Positions 16,710 through 27,634 of a stretch of DNA of 46,999 bases are shown piece after piece. The stretch comes from an uncultured Bacteroidota bacterium. Lineage in GTDB: Bacteria; Bacteroidota; Bacteroidia; Flavobacteriales; BACL11. The notes under the pieces are model-generated. The model was not told the origin of the DNA, ran no database searches, and saw only the letters and a list, made by a program, of their open reading frames with translations. Position numbers and translations under genes: made by a program. Where the stretch lies: positions 1 through 46,999 of the forward strand of contig CACHFI010000005.1 in the NCBI GenBank assembly GCA_902579065.1. Direction: 5' to 3'. Numbering within the stretch: position 1 is the first letter of the stretch; every line of letters begins with the position of its first letter.

Positions 16710-19306
16710 GCTTATCACTTATAGTTTTTTTAATTTCATTAAGCTTCATTAAAGCCTCAATTGGTGTTAATGAATCTACATCGATTCCTATTAATACATC
16801 TCTCACCTTTTGCAAAACAGGGTCTTGAATATCAAAAAAACTTAATTGCATTTTTTTATCTAAAGTTTTCTCAACTTTTTGATTTCTAGATGATTGAAGT
16901 TGCTTTAGCATACTTTCTGCATTTTCAATTACAAAATTGGGCATTCCAGCCATTCTAGCAACGTGAATTCCGAAACTATGATTACTGCCTCCTGGCTTTA
17001 GTGTTCTCATAAACAAAATCTCATTATCCTTTCTTTTAATTGAAACATTATAATTTTTTATACGCTCAAATTTATTACTCATTTCATTTAACTCATGATA
17101 GTGAGTTGCAAATAATGTTTTTGCTTTTGTATTATGTTTATGAATGTACTCAGCTATTGACCAAGCAATAGAGATCCCATCATATGTACTTGTTCCTCTT
17201 CCGATTTCGTCTAACAATATCAAACTATTTTGACTTAAGTTATTTAAAATACTTGCAGTTTCATTCATTTCAACCATAAAAGTAGATTCTCCCATTGAAA
17301 TATTATCTGATGCCCCTACTCTTGTAAAAATTTTGTCAACTAAACCTATTTCAGCACTTTCAGCAGGTACGAAACAGCCGATTTGTGCCATTAAAACAAT
17401 TAAAGCAGTTTGTCTTAAAATAGCTGATTTACCAGACATGTTTGGACCTGTTATCATGACAATCTGTTGGTCTTCTTTATTAAGCATTATATCATTTGGA
17501 ATATAATGTTTAAGTGTTTCTAATTGTTGTTCAATTACAGGGTGTCTTCCTTTTAAAATCTTTAAATCAGAACCGGAATTAATTATTGGTTTTGAATAAT
17601 TATTTCTATTTGAAATTTTTGAAAATGAAAACAAACAGTCTAAAGATGAAATAATATTTGCGTTTTTCTTAAGAGAAGCAATTTGTTTTGAAATAGAATC
17701 AATCAGCTTATTAAATATTTCTGATTCAATATTTGAAATTTTTTCTTGAGCTGATAATATTTTCACTTCATACTCTTTCAGTTCTTGAGTAATATATCTT
17801 TCTGCATTAACTAATGTTTGTTTTCTTATCCATGTCTCTGGAACCTTGTCTTTGTGAATATTTCTAACTTCTAAAAAATATCCAAAAACGTTATTGTAAG
17901 AAATCTTTAAAGAAGGAATTGATGTCTTTTCAATTTCATCCTTGAGCATCTTATCTAAATATTCTTCTCCTGAATTTTTTATATTTTTTAATTCATCAAG
18001 CTCTAAATTTACTCCTTCATTAATTATATTTCCTTTATGTAAAAATGCAGGAGGATTTTCAACTAATTCAGTTTGTATTTTATTAATTAAATCTTCACAT
18101 ATATCTAAATCGCTTCCCATTTTTTGTAGTGAACTCAAGTTAGATATTTCACATTGATTTTTTATTGGAATTATTGATTTTAATGATTCTTTTAGCTTTT
18201 GTATTTCTCTTGGATTTACTCTTCTGGTTGAAACCTTAGATACAAGTCTTTCTAAATCACCAATGTTCTTTAAATTATCTTGTATGATTTCAGAAAAATT
18301 ATAATCTTTATTGAAACACTCTACTATATCTAAACGTTCATTTATTTGATTAGTGTTTTTAAGTGGTAATGCTAGCCAGCGTGATAACATTCTAGAGCCC
18401 ATTGCCGTTTCAGCACAATCTAAAATTTCAATTAATGTTTTAGCTCCTTTATTTGGAGAATAAAAAAGCTCCAGGTTTCTTACAGTAAAACTGTCCATCC
18501 AAAGATACTTTTCTTCATCAATCCTTGAAATTGTTAGAATGTTTGAAGTATAGTCATGCTTAGTTTCTTTTAGATAATGTAAAATAACACCTGCGCTAAT
18601 TATTCCATCTTCTAATTTTTCTATTCCAAATCCTTTTAAAGATTTCGTTTTAAATTGATTAATTAATAAATCGGCAGAATAATCATATGTGTAAGGCCAA
18701 TCATCTAAAGCATATGAAAAATAAGATGAGTCAAAATCAACATTATATTTAGAAGTTTGGCTCTTTTGATACAATACTTCTGAAGGAGAGAATGACTGTA
18801 TTAATTTATTTACATATTCAACATTTCCTTGTGAAACAAAAAAATCTCCTGTTGAAATGTCTAGAAATGATACTCCGATATTATCAGCTCCATAAAAAAT
18901 TGATGCTAAAAAATTATTTTTCTTATTATTAATAGTCAAATGATTATATGAAACCCCTGGTGTAACTAATTCAGTCACTCCTCTTTTTACAATTTTTTTA
19001 GTTTTTTTTGGGATCCTCCAGTTGATCACATATTGCAACTCTATATCCAGCTCTTACTAATTTAGGAAGATAGTTGTCTAAAGCATGGTGAGGGAAACCT
19101 GCAAGTTCAATTTTTGATGAACCGTTAGCTCTATTTGTCAAAATAATTTCTAAAATTTTTGAAGCTATAATTGCATCTTTACCAAAAGTTTCATAAAAAT
19201 CTCCAACTCTAAACAGTAATAATGCATCTGGATATTTAGATTTAATATCGTTATACTGTTTCATTAATGGAGTTACAGCATCTGTCTTTTTTACTTTTTT
19301 AGCCAA
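16705..19306 (-). pseudogene. mutS: DNA mismatch repair protein MutS, split by a frameshift at an A8 tract
   Basis: N-terminal fragment 18998..19306 ([13 protein letters not shown] ... [10 protein letters not shown]) and body 16705..~19000 ([19 protein letters not shown] ... ITGPNMSGKSAILRQ ... LLDEIGRGTSTYDG). Deleting one A joins them as [23 protein letters not shown]. Confidence 0.88.
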
Positions 19307-19329
19307 AAATTTATTATTTAATTTAGCAA

Positions 19330-19337
19330 CAAATATA
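19330..19337 (-). promoter_or_regulatory. Candidate -7 box TATATTTG for mutS
   Basis: TAnnTTTG match in the 35-nt divergent gap between mutS and the SpoU methyltransferase. Confidence 0.4.
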
Positions 19338-19341
19338 ATAG

Positions 19342-19863
19342 ATGAGAAAGTTAAATAATAGTGAATTAAAAAGAATCACAGTAGATGAGTTTAAAAAAAT
19401 TAAAAAACATAAAATCACTGTTATCTTAGACAACGTACGTAGTGCTCAAAATGTAGGATCAATTTTTAGAACAAGTGATGCGTTTTTGATCGAAAAAATT
19501 TATTTATGTGGCATAACACCTACCCCACCAAGCAATGAAATAAGAAAATCTGCCCTTGGATCTACAAATTCAGTGGAATGGATTTATAAGCAAGAAACTG
19601 AAGAAGCAATTAATCAATTAAAGCAAGATGGCTACCATATTGTAGGTGTTGAACAAGTAGAAAACTCATCTACATTAGATAACTTTAAAATAAAAGAACC
19701 AATTGCTTTGATATTTGGACATGAAGTTGAAGGAATATGTCAAAAAATTATTGATAAATGTGATGATGTTATTGAGATTGAGCAATTCGGCACAAAACAC
19801 TCTCTCAACATTAGTGTTTGTGCTGGTATAGTCATTTGGAAATCAACTCAATTCTTGAAATAA
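19342..19863 (+). CDS. TrmH/SpoU-family RNA methyltransferase
   Basis: [40 protein letters not shown] and [18 protein letters not shown] (SPOUT motifs). Confidence 0.93.
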   Translation: MRKLNNSELKRITVDEFKKIKKHKITVILDNVRSAQNVGSIFRTSDAFLIEKIYLCGITPTPPSNEIRKSALGSTNSVEWIYKQETEEAINQLKQDGYHIVGVEQVENSSTLDNFKIKEPIALIFGHEVEGICQKIIDKCDDVIEIEQFGTKHSLNISVCAGIVIWKSTQFLK

Positions 19864-19943
19864 TTTTCTCTAATAAAAAAGAAAAAATATAAATAATTCC
19901 ACAATTTTATTTTGTTATTTTTGTTTTCATTAAAAAATAAAAT

Positions 19944-21602
19944 ATGAAAATCTCAAAGATCTTAATTTACTCAATAGCTATTTCTTTTCTAACTTCTTGT
20001 GGCCTTTCTAATATGGCAAGCAAGTTTGAAACTGTAAATGTTAATGTAACTCCACCAACCCTTCAAGCTCATGCTGGAAAAGTTGAGGTAAACATAGATG
20101 CCAGTTTTCCTGAAAAGTATTTTGCAAAATCAACGACAGTTGAGTTCACACCAGTTTTAATCACTGAAAATGGTGAAAAAAAGTTTAAATCAATTACAGT
20201 GCAAGGAGAAGAAGCAACAGGAGGAGAAGCAACAATTTTTTACGCTACGGGCGGAAGATTTTCATACAAAGATAATATTCCATATACTAAAGATATGATG
20301 GAATCAAAGCTAGAATTAAGAGCTCTTGGAAAAGAAAAAGAAAAAGAATTAGTTTTTGATTCGAGAACAATTGCTAATGGTGTACTTGCAACTTCAACAA
20401 GAATCCAAAACACTGAAGATATTTATTTTGCTAAAAGCAATTATGAAAAAGAAACAATTCTTGAAGAATCTGCTATTATTTACTTCTTAGTTAATCAAAG
20501 TAATGTTAGAACAACAGAAAAAAGTGATGATGATATTAAAAGATTGGAGGAATTTGCAAGCCTTGGATATAAAACTCACTCAATTGAAGTAAAATCTTTT
20601 GCTTCTCCTGAAGGATCGGTTAACTTAAATGATGATGTTTCCGACAAAAGAGCTGCAAGCACACTAAGATATTTAAAAAGAATGTTAAGAAAAGTTAAGC
20701 TAGATGGTGTTGACAATGATGATCTATATACAGAAATTTCTGAAGGTGAAGATTGGGAAGGATTCAATAAATTAATGAGAAATTCGGATATTAAAGATAG
20801 AAGAAGAATTACTAAAATTGTAAATTCTGTTGAAGATCTTGAAAAAAGAGAACAGGCAATAAGAGACATGGCTGAAATTTATGACGCAATAGAAAAGGAC
20901 GTACTACCTCAATTAAGAAAGGCAAAAATTACGATACGTTCATATGAGCCTAAAAAGTCTGATTCTTTAATTTTAGAACTTGCACAAAACAATGCTCAAG
21001 AATTAGATATTAAAGAATTACTTTATTCTGCTTCATTAACTAATGATAATGAGTTAAAAATTTCAATTTTCAATAAATCAAGTCAGCTACATAATAATTG
21101 GAAAGGATATAATAACATTGCTTGTCTAATGCTAGAAAAAAATAATTTAGTTGAAGCTAAAAAATATTTGTCTAAAGCTGAAAAACTAAACGGATCCGCT
21201 TCTAATATTCAAAATAATAAAGCAGTTATTGCTGCGTGGGAAGGAGATTTAGAACTAGCTAAGAAGCTTTACAATAAATCAGCAACACCAAGAAATAAAG
21301 CTCTTCTTGATTTAAGAACTGCAAATTACAAAAAGGCAGCAAGATTCTTTAAAAATAAGAACACACATAATGCAGCTTTAGCAAAAATGTTAAATGGTCA
21401 AAACAGTACTTGTAACGAAAACACTGCTGAGTGCAACTATTTAAATGCAATTTCATATGCAAGATCAGGTAATGAAGATATGATGATAAAATCTCTTAGT
21501 AGTGCCATATCAAAAAATAACAACTACAAAAAAGAGGCAATAAAAGATTTAGAATTCATAAATTTTAAATCAAATGAAAAGTTTTTAAAAGCTGTTGAAT
21601 AG
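19944..21602 (+). CDS. TPR-containing lipoprotein with OmpA-like segment
   Basis: Lipobox FLTSC; SIEVKSFASPEGSVNLNDDVSDKRAASTLRYL resembles OmpA-type peptidoglycan-binding region; C-terminal TPR-like helices. Confidence 0.65.
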   Translation: MKISKILIYSIAISFLTSCGLSNMASKFETVNVNVTPPTLQAHAGKVEVNIDASFPEKYFAKSTTVEFTPVLITENGEKKFKSITVQGEEATGGEATIFYATGGRFSYKDNIPYTKDMMESKLELRALGKEKEKELVFDSRTIANGVLATSTRIQNTEDIYFAKSNYEKETILEESAIIYFLVNQSNVRTTEKSDDDIKRLEEFASLGYKTHSIEVKSFASPEGSVNLNDDVSDKRAASTLRYLKRMLRKVKLDGVDNDDLYTEISEGEDWEGFNKLMRNSDIKDRRRITKIVNSVEDLEKREQAIRDMAEIYDAIEKDVLPQLRKAKITIRSYEPKKSDSLILELAQNNAQELDIKELLYSASLTNDNELKISIFNKSSQLHNNWKGYNNIACLMLEKNNLVEAKKYLSKAEKLNGSASNIQNNKAVIAAWEGDLELAKKLYNKSATPRNKALLDLRTANYKKAARFFKNKNTHNAALAKMLNGQNSTCNENTAECNYLNAISYARSGNEDMMIKSLSSAISKNNNYKKEAIKDLEFINFKSNEKFLKAVE

Positions 21603-21603
21603 A

Positions 21604-22236
21604 CTATAATATAACTTTTTTAACTTCTCCAACAGAGTAGCTTTTGTTTATTAAATTTTTGATTTTAAAATAATCATTTTCATTATTAATAAAATCAATA
21701 TTTGACACATCAATAATTAATACAGGTATCTTATCCTGCTTTTTTAAATAATCAAAATAATTTTCCTGAATTGATTTTAGATATGAGTCTTTAATATTTA
21801 ATTCAAAATCTCGGCCTCTTTTTAGAATATTCTTTTGTAATCTTTCTATATCAGAATGTAAGTAGACTAAAAGATTTGGAAGTGGTAAAGAAGAAAGCAT
21901 AATTTCAAATAATTTGTCAAATAATAGGAGCTCATCACTTTTTAAATTATTTATTGCAAATATTTTTGATTTCATAAAAAAGTAATCAGCAATCTTATTA
22001 GCATGAAATAAATCTTCACTCCAATTATTTTTAAGCTGATGATATCTTTCAGACATAAAAAAAAGCTCTAAGGAAAAAGCGTATTTTTCTGGCTCTTTAT
22101 AAAATTTTGGTAAAAACGGATTGTCTGCAAATGACTCTAAAATAAGTTTAGAGTTATATTCTGCTGATAACATCTCAGCCAAAGAAGTCTTACCAACTCC
22201 AATATTCCCTTCAATTGCAAGAAATTTATGTTGCAT
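21604..22236 (-). CDS. Deoxynucleoside kinase family protein (copy 1)
   Basis: P-loop AIEGNIGVGKTSL, KRGRDFE; overlaps folK. Start among MQHKFLAIEG/MFMQHK uncertain. Confidence 0.83.
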   Translation of the reverse strand: MQHKFLAIEGNIGVGKTSLAEMLSAEYNSKLILESFADNPFLPKFYKEPEKYAFSLELFFMSERYHQLKNNWSEDLFHANKIADYFFMKSKIFAINNLKSDELLLFDKLFEIMLSSLPLPNLLVYLHSDIERLQKNILKRGRDFELNIKDSYLKSIQENYFDYLKKQDKIPVLIIDVSNIDFINNENDYFKIKNLINKSYSVGEVKKVIL

Positions 22237-22711
22237 AAACATTAACTTTTTCTTCATCAATACATTCTTCCAACAATTGGCTTATAGTTTTATTCAACTT
22301 AGGATGAATAAAATTAGGAGCTATTTCATACATTGGTTGTAACACAAATTTTCTCTTAGCAATAAACTCATGAGGGATACATAAATTTTCAGATTCAATT
22401 ATTAAATCATCGATAAATAAAATATCTATATCTATTATTCTTTCACCCCATTTTTCAATACGAATTCTTCCCATTTCTTTTTCTATCTGCAATGCATTTT
22501 CAAGAATTAGAAAAGGATCGATTTTGGCTTGAACACACAATACTTGATTTAAAAAATTTCTTTGATTATCAACTCCCCATGGTGTACTTTCATAAATATT
22601 TGAAACCGAAATAACTGAGCCTATTTTTTCTGAAATTAATCTAGTAGCTTTAAGTAGATTTTCATCTCTATCTCCCATATTACTACCTAACTGTAAAAAA
22701 ATCTTTTTCAT
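22226..22711 (-). CDS. folK: 2-amino-4-hydroxy-6-hydroxymethyldihydropteridine pyrophosphokinase
   Basis: LGSNMGDRDENL, YESTPWGVDNQRNFLNQVL, RIRIEKWGERIIDIDILF, IPHEFIAKRKFVLQPM. Confidence 0.95.
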   Translation of the reverse strand: MKKIFLQLGSNMGDRDENLLKATRLISEKIGSVISVSNIYESTPWGVDNQRNFLNQVLCVQAKIDPFLILENALQIEKEMGRIRIEKWGERIIDIDILFIDDLIIESENLCIPHEFIAKRKFVLQPMYEIAPNFIHPKLNKTISQLLEECIDEEKVNVYAT

Positions 22712-22795
22712 TTAAAAACGTAAGTGTTCCTACATAAAAATAATTAATTTCTAACTTAATAGAATTATATTTGTGAAAATTTTTAAAAATTAACT

Positions 22796-24550
22796 ATGCT
22801 CAATTTTCTAAAAAACATTTTTTCAACTGTAATAGGTATTTTACTATCATTTTTAATTATAATTTTAATTATAGCTGGTGTTGCTTCAATATCATCTCAA
22901 AAAAGTACTTCAACAAAAAAATTAGATGACAAGCACTTTCTTAAAATTGATTTATCTAAAGAAGTAGTTGAAAGAACAAGTACAAATCCTTTTTCAAGTC
23001 TTGATCCAATGAATATTGATGCTAGTCAACAATTAAGCTTAAAAACAATCTTAGATAATATTGAGAAAGCCAAGACTGATGAAAATATTACTGGGATCTA
23101 TATCAATAGTCCTATTGTTAATGCAGGCATGTCTAAAGCTGAAGAAATAAGAAATAAATTATTAGAATTTAAAGAAACAAAAAAACCAATAGTTGCATAT
23201 AATGAAGTATATGCCATGAAAAGTTATTATTTGTCATCAGTTGCAGATAGATTATATATAAACCCTATGGGAATAATTGATCATAAGGGTATGTCTGCAA
23301 CGGTAATGTTTTTCAAAGGCCTATTAGAAAAACTAAATATTGATCTACAAATTTTTAGACTTGGAAAATTTAAAAGTGCAATAGAACCATTCACTCTTGA
23401 AAAAATGAGTGATTCAAACCGCAAACAATTAAAGCTTTTACTCAAGTCAGTTAATAATAATATTATTGACAGCATAGCTAGTCAAAGAGGGATTTCAAAA
23501 ATTAAAATTCATAAAGATGCTAATCAATTAAAGTTAAGCAGTGCTGAAATTTGTTTAGAAGAAAATTATGTTGATGGAATTTTATATGAAGATCAAGTTA
23601 AAGATACTCTTAAAATGCTTTTAGGAAAAGACAAACTTAAAATTATATCTATCAATAAATATTCTAATGTAAAAACAAAGAAAAAAGAAATTAGTAGAAA
23701 CAAAATTGCAATTGTATATGCAAATGGTGGTATTAACTCTGGAAAAGGAGATGAAAACTCTATAGGTTCAATTACTACTTCAAAAGCAATTGAAAAAGCA
23801 AGGAAAGATGAAAAAGTAAAAGCAATTGTATTAAGAATAAATTCAGGAGGAGGTAGCGCACTTGCATCTGACGTAATTTGGAGAGAAACTGTTTTAGCAA
23901 AAAATGAAAAACCTTTAGTAGTTTCGTTTGGAGATGTGGCTGCCTCAGGTGGATATTATATTGCATGTGCAGCTGACAAAATTTTTGCTAGTCCAACCTC
24001 TATAACTGGATCAATCGGTGTGTTTGGTATGATTCCTAACATGAATGAATTCTATAAGTCCAACTTTGGAATAACCTTTGATACAGTTAAAACAAATAAT
24101 TCTGCGGACATGGGTATTTATAGAAAATTAACATCATTCGAAAAACAAAAGATACAGCAAGGTATTGAAGATGTCTACAAAACTTTTATTTCTAGAGTAA
24201 GTGAAGGAAGAGGTATTAGCACAAAGCAAGTGGATAATATTGGTCAAGGAAGAGTTTGGTCTGGATATGATGCAAAGAAAATTGGATTAATTGACGAATT
24301 TGGAGGTCTTGAAAAAGCTATTGAATCAGCTGCAGCATTAGCGGAAATTGAAGAGTATAGAACTATTTCTTTACCTAAACAAAAAGATCCATTTACTGAA
24401 TTTTTAGATGGGTTAAATCAAACCAAATTAAGTGATATATTAGGTGATGAGTTAGATCTAATCAATAAAAAAGATATTACTACAATAAAAGAAATGATTA
24501 AATCTGAAAAAATACAAACAAGATTGCCTTATATCTTAAATTTAGAATAA
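22796..24550 (+). CDS. sppA: Signal peptide peptidase SppA, 67K type
   Basis: VLRINSGGGSALASDVIWRE, VSFGDVAASGGYYIACAADKIFASPTSITGSIGVFG (catalytic Ser region). Confidence 0.95.
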   Translation: MLNFLKNIFSTVIGILLSFLIIILIIAGVASISSQKSTSTKKLDDKHFLKIDLSKEVVERTSTNPFSSLDPMNIDASQQLSLKTILDNIEKAKTDENITGIYINSPIVNAGMSKAEEIRNKLLEFKETKKPIVAYNEVYAMKSYYLSSVADRLYINPMGIIDHKGMSATVMFFKGLLEKLNIDLQIFRLGKFKSAIEPFTLEKMSDSNRKQLKLLLKSVNNNIIDSIASQRGISKIKIHKDANQLKLSSAEICLEENYVDGILYEDQVKDTLKMLLGKDKLKIISINKYSNVKTKKKEISRNKIAIVYANGGINSGKGDENSIGSITTSKAIEKARKDEKVKAIVLRINSGGGSALASDVIWRETVLAKNEKPLVVSFGDVAASGGYYIACAADKIFASPTSITGSIGVFGMIPNMNEFYKSNFGITFDTVKTNNSADMGIYRKLTSFEKQKIQQGIEDVYKTFISRVSEGRGISTKQVDNIGQGRVWSGYDAKKIGLIDEFGGLEKAIESAAALAEIEEYRTISLPKQKDPFTEFLDGLNQTKLSDILGDELDLINKKDITTIKEMIKSEKIQTRLPYILNLE

Positions 24551-25363
24551 AGAAGATTGTAAATTTTCTTTTTCAAAAGAAAAATCAACTAAAAAACCCT
24601 CATGAGATCGAACATTAAACACTTCATTATTTTCAAAGATTAAATACTGCCCCTTAATACCTTTTAAAACCGCATTAATATCTTGCGCTTTTTCAAGCTT
24701 TAAACTTTTTATTTTTTGGGGATACTTAGAAACAGGGTATTTTATTTGAGTTATAAAATTATCATTAGAAATAAATTTTTTTAATTCATTCGGAACAAAA
24801 GAAGACAATTGGTTCTTGATTTCTAACATATCTACATTTTCAGGTTCTGCAGAAAGCATCTTTCTCCAATTAGTTTTATCAGAAACATGTTCCTTTAAAG
24901 CCACTTCTATGTCTCCAGAAAACCTCCTATTTGGAACTTCTGCCAAAATAATTGCCTGACTAGCACCTTGATCTATCCATCTAGTAATACCTTGAGTTTT
25001 TCGAGTAATCCCAACTTTTATACCACTAGAATTTGCTATATATACATAATGGGGTGCTAACTGAAATTTCTTTTCCCAAACCAAATCTCTTTCCTCGATG
25101 TTTAAATGAGCGGTACATAGTTCAGGCTTAAAGATACTTTGAGAGGCTTGAGGTAATGTCCAATAACAATTATAACAAAACCCCGAACGATATACTTTCT
25201 TCTTTTCTTCTCCACAATAACACATAATCTTTCCTTTCCAGGAAATTTTTATTCTTGAATCAATTAAGTCATTCATTAAAAATTTCTGATTATGAATATT
25301 TAATGCATATTCAACAACTCCATTTAGTGAAGTATCCATCTTTCTAATTACGTTCGAATGCAT
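24542..25363 (-). CDS. DUF2797-like protein with zinc-finger cysteines
   Basis: CYCGEEKKKVYRSGFCYNCY and HYVYIANSSGIKVGITRKTQGITRWIDQGASQAIILAEVPNR. Confidence 0.75.
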   Translation of the reverse strand: MHSNVIRKMDTSLNGVVEYALNIHNQKFLMNDLIDSRIKISWKGKIMCYCGEEKKKVYRSGFCYNCYWTLPQASQSIFKPELCTAHLNIEERDLVWEKKFQLAPHYVYIANSSGIKVGITRKTQGITRWIDQGASQAIILAEVPNRRFSGDIEVALKEHVSDKTNWRKMLSAEPENVDMLEIKNQLSSFVPNELKKFISNDNFITQIKYPVSKYPQKIKSLKLEKAQDINAVLKGIKGQYLIFENNEVFNVRSHEGFLVDFSFEKENLQSSLF

Positions 25364-25399
25364 ATTTTTGTAAGGTTCAATTTTTAAATATATTATTTT

Positions 25400-26908
25400 T
25401 TGATAAATTTTCCGTTTAAAAATAGTATTCTTTCATCTTTAATTAAACAAAGAATGACCAATCTAAATAAGATGAAAGAAAATCCTATATATTTTCAAGA
25501 AAAAGTATTTAGCTTTCTGATAAAGTATGCTAGAAACACAAAATTTGGTATTGATCATTCCTTTGAAAAAATCAAAAATTATAATGACTACAAAGAACTT
25601 GTACCTTCTAGAAAATACGAAGAAATATTTCCATATATTGAAGAAACTAGAAGAGGAAAAAACAACATATTATGGCCTAAAAAAATAAAACTATTTTCGA
25701 AATCATCAGGTACAACAAATGCAAAGAGCAAATATATTCCACTTAGTTATGATACTTTATATGAATGTCATTTCAAAGGAGGAAAGGACATGCTAGCTAT
25801 TTATCTTAATAACAATTCTAATAGTAAAATATTTAATGGTAAAGGAATAATATTGGGGGGATCTAAGGAGATTAATTCTAATTATATTGATGGGGATCTA
25901 TCAGCAATCCTTCTTGATAATTTTCCATTTTGGGTCAATACACATCGTCTTCCAGATATTAGAACAGCTACCATGAAAGATTGGAAAGAAAAACTTGAAA
26001 AGATTACAAATCAATCATTAAATAAAAACATAACTAACTTATCTGGTGTTCCTTCGTGGATGTTGCTTTTATTAAAAAATGTTCTTAAAAAAACTAAAGC
26101 TAATAATATCTTAGAAGTTTGGCCAAATCTAGAACTATATATACATGGTGGAATTAATTTTAGTCCCTACAAAAATCATTTCAGCTCATTAATTCCAAGC
26201 AAAAAAATGAATTATCTTGAAACTTATAATGCTTCAGAAGGATTTTTTGGAATACAAGATCAAATTGATTCTAATGATATGTTATTAATGCTTGATTATG
26301 GAATTTTTTATGAATTTATAAGTAAAAATGATTTAGAGAATAACTCACAAAATTACATTTCACTTAAAGATGTTAAGTTAAATGTAGATTATGCAATAAT
26401 TATTTCAACAAATTCAGGACTGTGGAGATATAATATTGGAGATATAATTTGTTTTACAAGCATCAATCCATTTAGAATAATAATAAAAGGAAGAACAAAG
26501 AGTTGTATAAATACTTTTGGTGAAGAACTAATGGTTCATAATACTGATGAAGCAATTTATGAAGCCTGTAAAGTAACTAAGAGTAAGGTAACAGATTATA
26601 CAATCGCTCCTATATATATGAATAATAAATCTGGAGCTCATGAATGGGCTATTGAATTTGAAAAAATGCCTGAAGACATTTATTTATTTATGAAAATTTT
26701 AGATAAAAAAATTTCATCTATTAACTCTGACTATGAAGCAAAAAGATCTAAGAATTTAATCTTGGATGATCCAAAATTAACAATTGTAAAAAATGGAGTT
26801 TTTTATAATTGGCTAAAACAAAAAAATAAATTAGGTGGTCAAAATAAAATACAACGATTAAATGAAAAAAGAGATTTTATTGAAGAAATAAAAAAAATAA
26901 ACTCATAA
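25400..26908 (+). CDS. GH3 auxin-responsive promoter family protein (acyl-adenylate-forming)
   Basis: LFSKSSGTTNAKSKYIPLS, TYNASEGFFGIQ, LWRYNIGDIICFTSINPFRIIIKGRTKSCINTFGEELMVHN. Confidence 0.9.
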   Translation: MINFPFKNSILSSLIKQRMTNLNKMKENPIYFQEKVFSFLIKYARNTKFGIDHSFEKIKNYNDYKELVPSRKYEEIFPYIEETRRGKNNILWPKKIKLFSKSSGTTNAKSKYIPLSYDTLYECHFKGGKDMLAIYLNNNSNSKIFNGKGIILGGSKEINSNYIDGDLSAILLDNFPFWVNTHRLPDIRTATMKDWKEKLEKITNQSLNKNITNLSGVPSWMLLLLKNVLKKTKANNILEVWPNLELYIHGGINFSPYKNHFSSLIPSKKMNYLETYNASEGFFGIQDQIDSNDMLLMLDYGIFYEFISKNDLENNSQNYISLKDVKLNVDYAIIISTNSGLWRYNIGDIICFTSINPFRIIIKGRTKSCINTFGEELMVHNTDEAIYEACKVTKSKVTDYTIAPIYMNNKSGAHEWAIEFEKMPEDIYLFMKILDKKISSINSDYEAKRSKNLILDDPKLTIVKNGVFYNWLKQKNKLGGQNKIQRLNEKRDFIEEIKKINS

Positions 26909-26987
26909 GTTTTCAACAATATTTTATCTAGTTAAATTTTACAATCATCTTAAAAAATTCTTTTTTATTTTAGTAAAAAAAACTAAA

Positions 26988-27614
26988 ATGCACATTGCTA
27001 TTGCTGGAAATATTGGCTCAGGAAAAACAACTCTTACAACTCTTTTATCTAAACATTTTAAATGGAAGGCCCACTATGAAGACGTTGAAAACAACCCATA
27101 TTTAAATGATTTTTACAAAGAAATGCAAAGATGGGCATTCAACCTTCAGGTCTATTTTTTAAATAGTCGATTTAGACAAATTATCGACATAAAAAATAGT
27201 GGTGAAAAATATATTCAAGATAGAACAATATATGAAGATGCATATATCTTTGCTCCTAACCTACACGCTATGGGGTTAATGAGTACAAGAGATTTTGAAA
27301 ACTATAAAGAAATTTTCAACTTAATGGACGGATTTATCCAAGGCCCTGATCTTTTAATCTATCTTAGAGCATCTGTTCCTAAGCTTGTTGAGCAGATTCA
27401 AAAAAGAGGAAGAGATTATGAAAATAGCATTAGACTTGATTATCTAACTAGATTAAACGAAAGGTACGAAGCTTGGATAGATGAGTATAAAAAAGGTGAA
27501 CTTTTAATAATCGAAGTTGATAATATCAATTTTTCTGAGAACGAAGATGAACTCAATGACATCATTCAACAAATAGAAAATAGATTAAAAAGCTTGCCTA
27601 ATATTAGCAAGTAA
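26988..27614 (+). CDS. Deoxynucleoside kinase (copy 2)
   Basis: IAGNIGSGKTTL, IQDRTIYEDAYIFA (DRT motif), QKRGRDYE. Confidence 0.92.
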   Translation: MHIAIAGNIGSGKTTLTTLLSKHFKWKAHYEDVENNPYLNDFYKEMQRWAFNLQVYFLNSRFRQIIDIKNSGEKYIQDRTIYEDAYIFAPNLHAMGLMSTRDFENYKEIFNLMDGFIQGPDLLIYLRASVPKLVEQIQKRGRDYENSIRLDYLTRLNERYEAWIDEYKKGELLIIEVDNINFSENEDELNDIIQQIENRLKSLPNISK

Positions 27615-27634
27615 CCAGTAAGGGAAAAAAAGAA

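Noticed and set aside
19000-19038. ATG at 19038 as the true start of a complete 777-aa MutS
   Set aside because: The preceding ORF 18998..19306 encodes the canonical MutS N terminus in another frame, and the junction is an A8 tract; residues [10 protein letters not shown] do not look like MutS.
25856-25862. G6 run in the GH3 gene as a phase-variation tract
   Set aside because: Only six G, encodes a conserved GGS-like turn, and the reading frame is intact; too weak to claim.
27594-27613. Near-perfect palindrome CTTGC(c)TAATATTAGCAAG as a terminator for dNK copy 2
   Set aside because: No T-run follows, it lies in the last codons of the gene, and a bulge interrupts the stem.
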